A stretch of 64,000 nucleotides of DNA, from NCBI GenBank assembly GCA_947685225.1, contig CANTUV010000062.1, positions 15,396,501-15,460,500 of the forward strand, given 5' to 3'. The notes below the pieces were generated by a model, which saw only the letters and a list, made by a program, of their open reading frames with translations, did no database searches and was not told where the DNA came from. Made by a program: the position numbers and the translations under genes. Shown piece after piece: positions 61,263 through 64,000 of the stretch (position 1 is its first letter; each line of letters starts with the position of its first letter). The DNA comes from Garcia nutans. Its lineage: Eukaryota > Streptophyta > Magnoliopsida > Malpighiales > Euphorbiaceae.

Positions 61263-61569
61263 CGCATAGGAAAACTAGGGTTTACGGTTGTGGGGGAATT
61301 AGGGTTTTAAGAAAACTTAGGGTTTAGATTAACTAGTTTGGGGGTTTACTATTTTGGTTTTGGAATAGTTAATAGTTTTATAAAGTAATTGTAATTTTTA
61401 TAAACTGTAAAGTAAGTTAGGGTTTGGAGATTTAACAAAACAATTGGAAGTTTTGGAAAAGAGTTGGAAGAAAACAATTTAGGGTTTTTTAAAAGCTTTC
61501 AGAAATAGGAAAAATGATTTAAGGTTTTTAGAAATAAAAGAGTATTTTTTTTAGGGTTTTTGGAAAAAG

Positions 61570-61735
61570 GAAAGATTTAGGGTTTTTGAGGTTTTGAAGA
61601 AACAGAAAAGACCATTTATGGTTCTTAAGGTTTAGAAGAAACAGAAAAGTATTTTTAGGGTTTTTTGAGGTTTTGAAGAAACATAAAAGTATTTTTAGGG
61701 TTTTTTGAGGTTTTGAAGAAATAGAAAAGATCATT
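61570..61735. repeat. 40-bp array in Tat LTR
   Basis: GAGGTTTTGAAGAAAC-like anchors at 61588, 61627, 61667 and 61707 give units of 39-40 bp, each followed by AGAAAAG(T)ATTT and AGGGTTTTTT. Confidence 0.85.
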
Positions 61736-62184
61736 TATGTCATTGAAGTGAAGATCAATGTTACTACATATTTATAGATCAAGGTTTTGTGTGTATAATC
61801 TTATGAATAAAAAAAAACAAAGCTACTGAAAGAAAATAAAAAGAGATTAGAAATTCAAACCTTCGTACGTTAGTTCCACCAAAAATTGCTTCTTGGATGA
61901 ACGGAGACAAAGGCAAGATTGCTTCCTTTGATAAATTGTTGATGGCTTTGCTTATTCCTCAAAAATCCGAAGTTCCAAGTTCAAAGTTCTAGTCTTAGGT
62001 TTTCCTTTTTCTTCTCCCAAGTCCGATCGTTCCTCCAAAAAATTCCTCCCCTTTTTTGTGTCTTTTAATGCTATTTATAGGAAATTTTGGAAGCTTAATT
62101 CCAAATGTTTTAAGGATACTATATTTGATTAGGAAAAGAAAACTGAAACCAAATAGAGTTTAGTTTTTGAAAAAATTGTGTTGA

Positions 62185-62360
62185 AAAAATTTTGCTGGCG
62201 AAAACTGCGACGGGCTGCGAGCTTGCGAGCACTGGTGTGGAAAATTGTTAGGGGCGCGGCCAGAAGCCATTTCGCTCGCAGGATTTTCCTGCGGGTGAAA
62301 TGGCCAAAATCCTGTGGGCAAAATGGCCCAAGGCCATTTCGACCATCGGCGATGAAATTT
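62185..62360. repeat. GC-rich inverted-repeat block in Tat LTR
   Basis: Contains CTCGCAGGATTTTCCTGCGGG, with GCAGGA and TCCTGC arms around TTT, and GAAATGGCC...GGCCATTTCG arms. GC content is far higher than in neighbouring DNA. It lies the same distance from the LTR end as the block at 35443-35640 in the left Tat LTR, though its sequence is different. Confidence 0.75.
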
Positions 62361-62589
62361 TTCATCGTTGATTTTTATTTATTTATTATTATTTTTTATT
62401 ACTATAATTATAAAAAATAAATACTAAAATAAATATTATTTAATTAAGGTAACACAAAAAATTTTTAGACTAAATAAAATATATTGGATCGGACTGGGTC
62501 AAAAATTAATGGTCTACAATTTGCCCCATGCTTGAACGATCTGAGATTTTAATAAAAGAGAGTGAAAAACAATAAAACTTAATTTTTGA

Positions 62590-63675
62590 GATGGTTGAGG
62601 TTTTGGGTTCTGGACCCGGTTCGAGTTCTGGTCTCAAGGATAATTTTAGGTTCTGGACCTAAGAGGGTTCTGGACTCTAACTAAGAGATTTTAGGTTCTG
62701 GACCTAAGGATAATTCGGGTTCTGGACCCGAGCTAAGTTCTGGACTTAAAATAGATTTTAGGTTTTGGACCTAAGAAAAATTTGGGTTTTGGACCCGAAC
62801 TAAGTTCTGGACTTAGAAGAGATTTTAGGTTCTGGACCTAAGGATAATTTGGGTTTTGGACCCGAGCTAAGTTCTGGACTTAGAAGAGATTTTAGGTTCT
62901 GGACCTAATGATAATTTGGGTTATGGACCCGAGCTAAGTTATGCACTTAAAACAAAATTTTAGGTTATGCACCTAAGGATAATTTTGGTTCTGGACTCGA
63001 CCTAAGTTCTGGACTTAAAAGAGATTGTAGGTTCTGGACCTAAGGAAAATTTGGTTCTGGACCCGAGCTAAGTTTTAGACTTAAAAGAGATTTTAGGTTT
63101 TGGACCTAAGGAAAATTTGGGTTCTTGACCCGAGCTAAGTTCTGGACTTAGGAGGAATTTTAGGTTCTGGACCTAAAGAAAATTTGGGTTCAGGACCCGA
63201 GCTAAGTTCTGGACTTAGAAGAGATTTTAGGTTCTAGACCTAAGGATAATTTAGGTTTTGGACCTGAACTAGGTTCTGGACTTAGAAGTAGATTTTAGGT
63301 TCTGAACCTACGGATAATTTGGGCTCTGGACCTGAGTTAAGTTTTGGACTTTAAAGTAGATTTTAGGTTCTGGACCTACAGATAATTTGGGTTCTGGACC
63401 CGAGCTAAGTTCTGGACTTAAAAGAGATTTTAGGTTCTAGACCTTAAAAAAATTTGGGTTCTGGACCCGAGCTAAGTTCTGGACTTGGGAGGAATTTTAG
63501 GTTCTGGACCTAAAGAAAATTTGGGTTCTGGTCCCGAGCCAAGTTCTGGACTTAGAAGAGATTTTAGGTTTTGGACCTAAGGATAATTTGGGTTCTAGAC
63601 CCGAGCTAAGTTCTGGACTTAGAAGAGATTTTAGGTTCTGGACCTAAGAAAAATTTGGGTTTTGGACCCAAGAGA
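62590..63675. repeat. 67-bp tandem array
   Basis: GGACCCGAGCTAAGTTCTGG anchors at 62725, 62792, 62859 and 62926 are 67 bp apart, and the array continues to about 63675 with about 15-16 units. Each unit joins two related half-units: GTTCTGGACCCGAGCTAAG and AGGTTCTGGACCTAAG. Confidence 0.9.
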
Positions 63676-63917
63676 TTTAATTATCTGCAAAAATAATTAT
63701 AGTGAGTAGCATATAAATTTTACTTGCAAAAAATTTAGCTAATTTTTTATGCACATATATTCTCCTTGCCCCCTGCGTGTAAAAATATTTTAATAGTGCA
63801 AAAAATATTTATATACACGCAAGTATTTGAATGATTAAATTGAATGATTGAATTTATTGTTTATTTACTGTGTAGTCACTGTTCATGCACTATTCACTTT
63901 TCATAAATAGTAACCCA

Positions 63918-63993
63918 CTATTTATCAATAGTAATTTACTATTTATAAATAGTAATATACTATTCATCAATAGCAATTACTATTCATCAATAG
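63918..63993. repeat. 21-bp spaced short palindromes
   Basis: CTATTTATCAATAG (63918-63931), CTATTTATAAATAG (63939-63952, perfect palindrome), CTATTCATCAATAG (63960-63973) and CTATTCATCAATAG (63980-63993) occur every 20-21 bp. Further related words (CTATTCACTTTTCATAAATAG) lie just to the left. The array may continue beyond the window. Confidence 0.85.
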
Positions 63994-64000
63994 TTAAATT

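Larger units (their letters stand above)
61263..62518 (-). mobile_element. Partial Tat-type LTR of another subfamily
   Basis: Ends AAAAATTAATGGTCTACA at 62518 followed by ATTTGCCCCATGCTTGAAC, the same junction type as at 35877. The left part has dense AGGGTTT words and a 40-bp array; AAACCTTCGTACGTTAG (61857-61873) matches AAACCTTCGTTTGTTAG of the other Tat LTRs. Its left end is missing at the junction with the chromovirus-like element. Confidence 0.78.
62519..64000 (-). mobile_element. Internal region of a further Tat element, running off the window
   Basis: Begins with the complement of a polypurine tract and then GATCTGAGATTTTAATAAAAGAG, matching 35890-35915 of the first Tat element. It is filled by the 67-bp array and then AT-rich text. 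No coding domain in the window. Confidence 0.75.

Noticed and set aside
61528..61734. Minus-strand frame with Lys-Thr-Leu-Lys repeats
   Set aside because: A reading of the 40-bp array.
1..64000. CRISPR arrays, operons, rRNA genes, organelle DNA insertions
   Set aside because: The sequence is plant nuclear DNA; the evenly spaced repeats are minisatellites without unique spacers, and no rRNA or plastid sequence was recognised.

Overview
This window is nuclear DNA from a flowering plant, very probably a eudicot. It is AT-rich and intergenic, dense in microsatellites, and filled with LTR retrotransposons, a 5'-truncated LINE and several tandem arrays. One ordinary host gene is convincing: an armadillo (ARM) repeat protein of the U-box-like family, on the minus strand at 10455..12105, with two exons and a 244-bp intron. 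The species cannot be named from the sequence.

Layout, left to right. 1-5.5 kb: microsatellites, then a minus-strand LTR of the Ty3/Gypsy type (3070..5180) beside an initiator-Met-tRNA primer binding site, with older LTR debris to its right. 6-9.6 kb: AT-rich sequence with a diverged AT repeat and a 28-base poly-C run. 10.4-12.3 kb: the ARM gene. 13.2-13.9 kb: a LINE 3' end with an RNase H domain, poly(A) and an 18-bp target-site duplication. 16.3-20.4 kb: an AAC/AAT microsatellite, a 513-bp tandem array and an 83-bp (166-bp higher-order) array. 20.4-26.3 kb: AT-rich and without genes.

26291..31192 is a structurally complete but inactive Ty1/Copia element. It has 247-bp LTRs, a GTAAT target-site duplication, a Met-tRNA primer site, and gag-pol broken by stops and frameshifts. 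From 33.6 kb to the end is a nest of Ty3/Gypsy elements. A minus-strand Tat/Ogre-like element (33647..47107) has an Arg-tRNA primer site and gag but no recognisable pol. Its right LTR is interrupted by a solo LTR (43780..46569) with a CCCCA duplication. A plus-strand Tat gag/protease fragment (47108..51779) is cut by another Tat LTR (51780..53437). That LTR is cut by a second LTR of the solo-LTR type, which is cut in turn by a chromovirus-like element (55935..about 61262). A further Tat LTR (to 62518) and the start of its internal region, with a 67-bp array, fill the rest.

The most distinctive pattern is that several long LTRs of different families each carry a compact GC-rich block of inverted repeats. 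These blocks sit at comparable places within related LTRs but have unrelated sequences. All element proteins here are visibly broken, so the window reads as a graveyard of insertions around one working gene.
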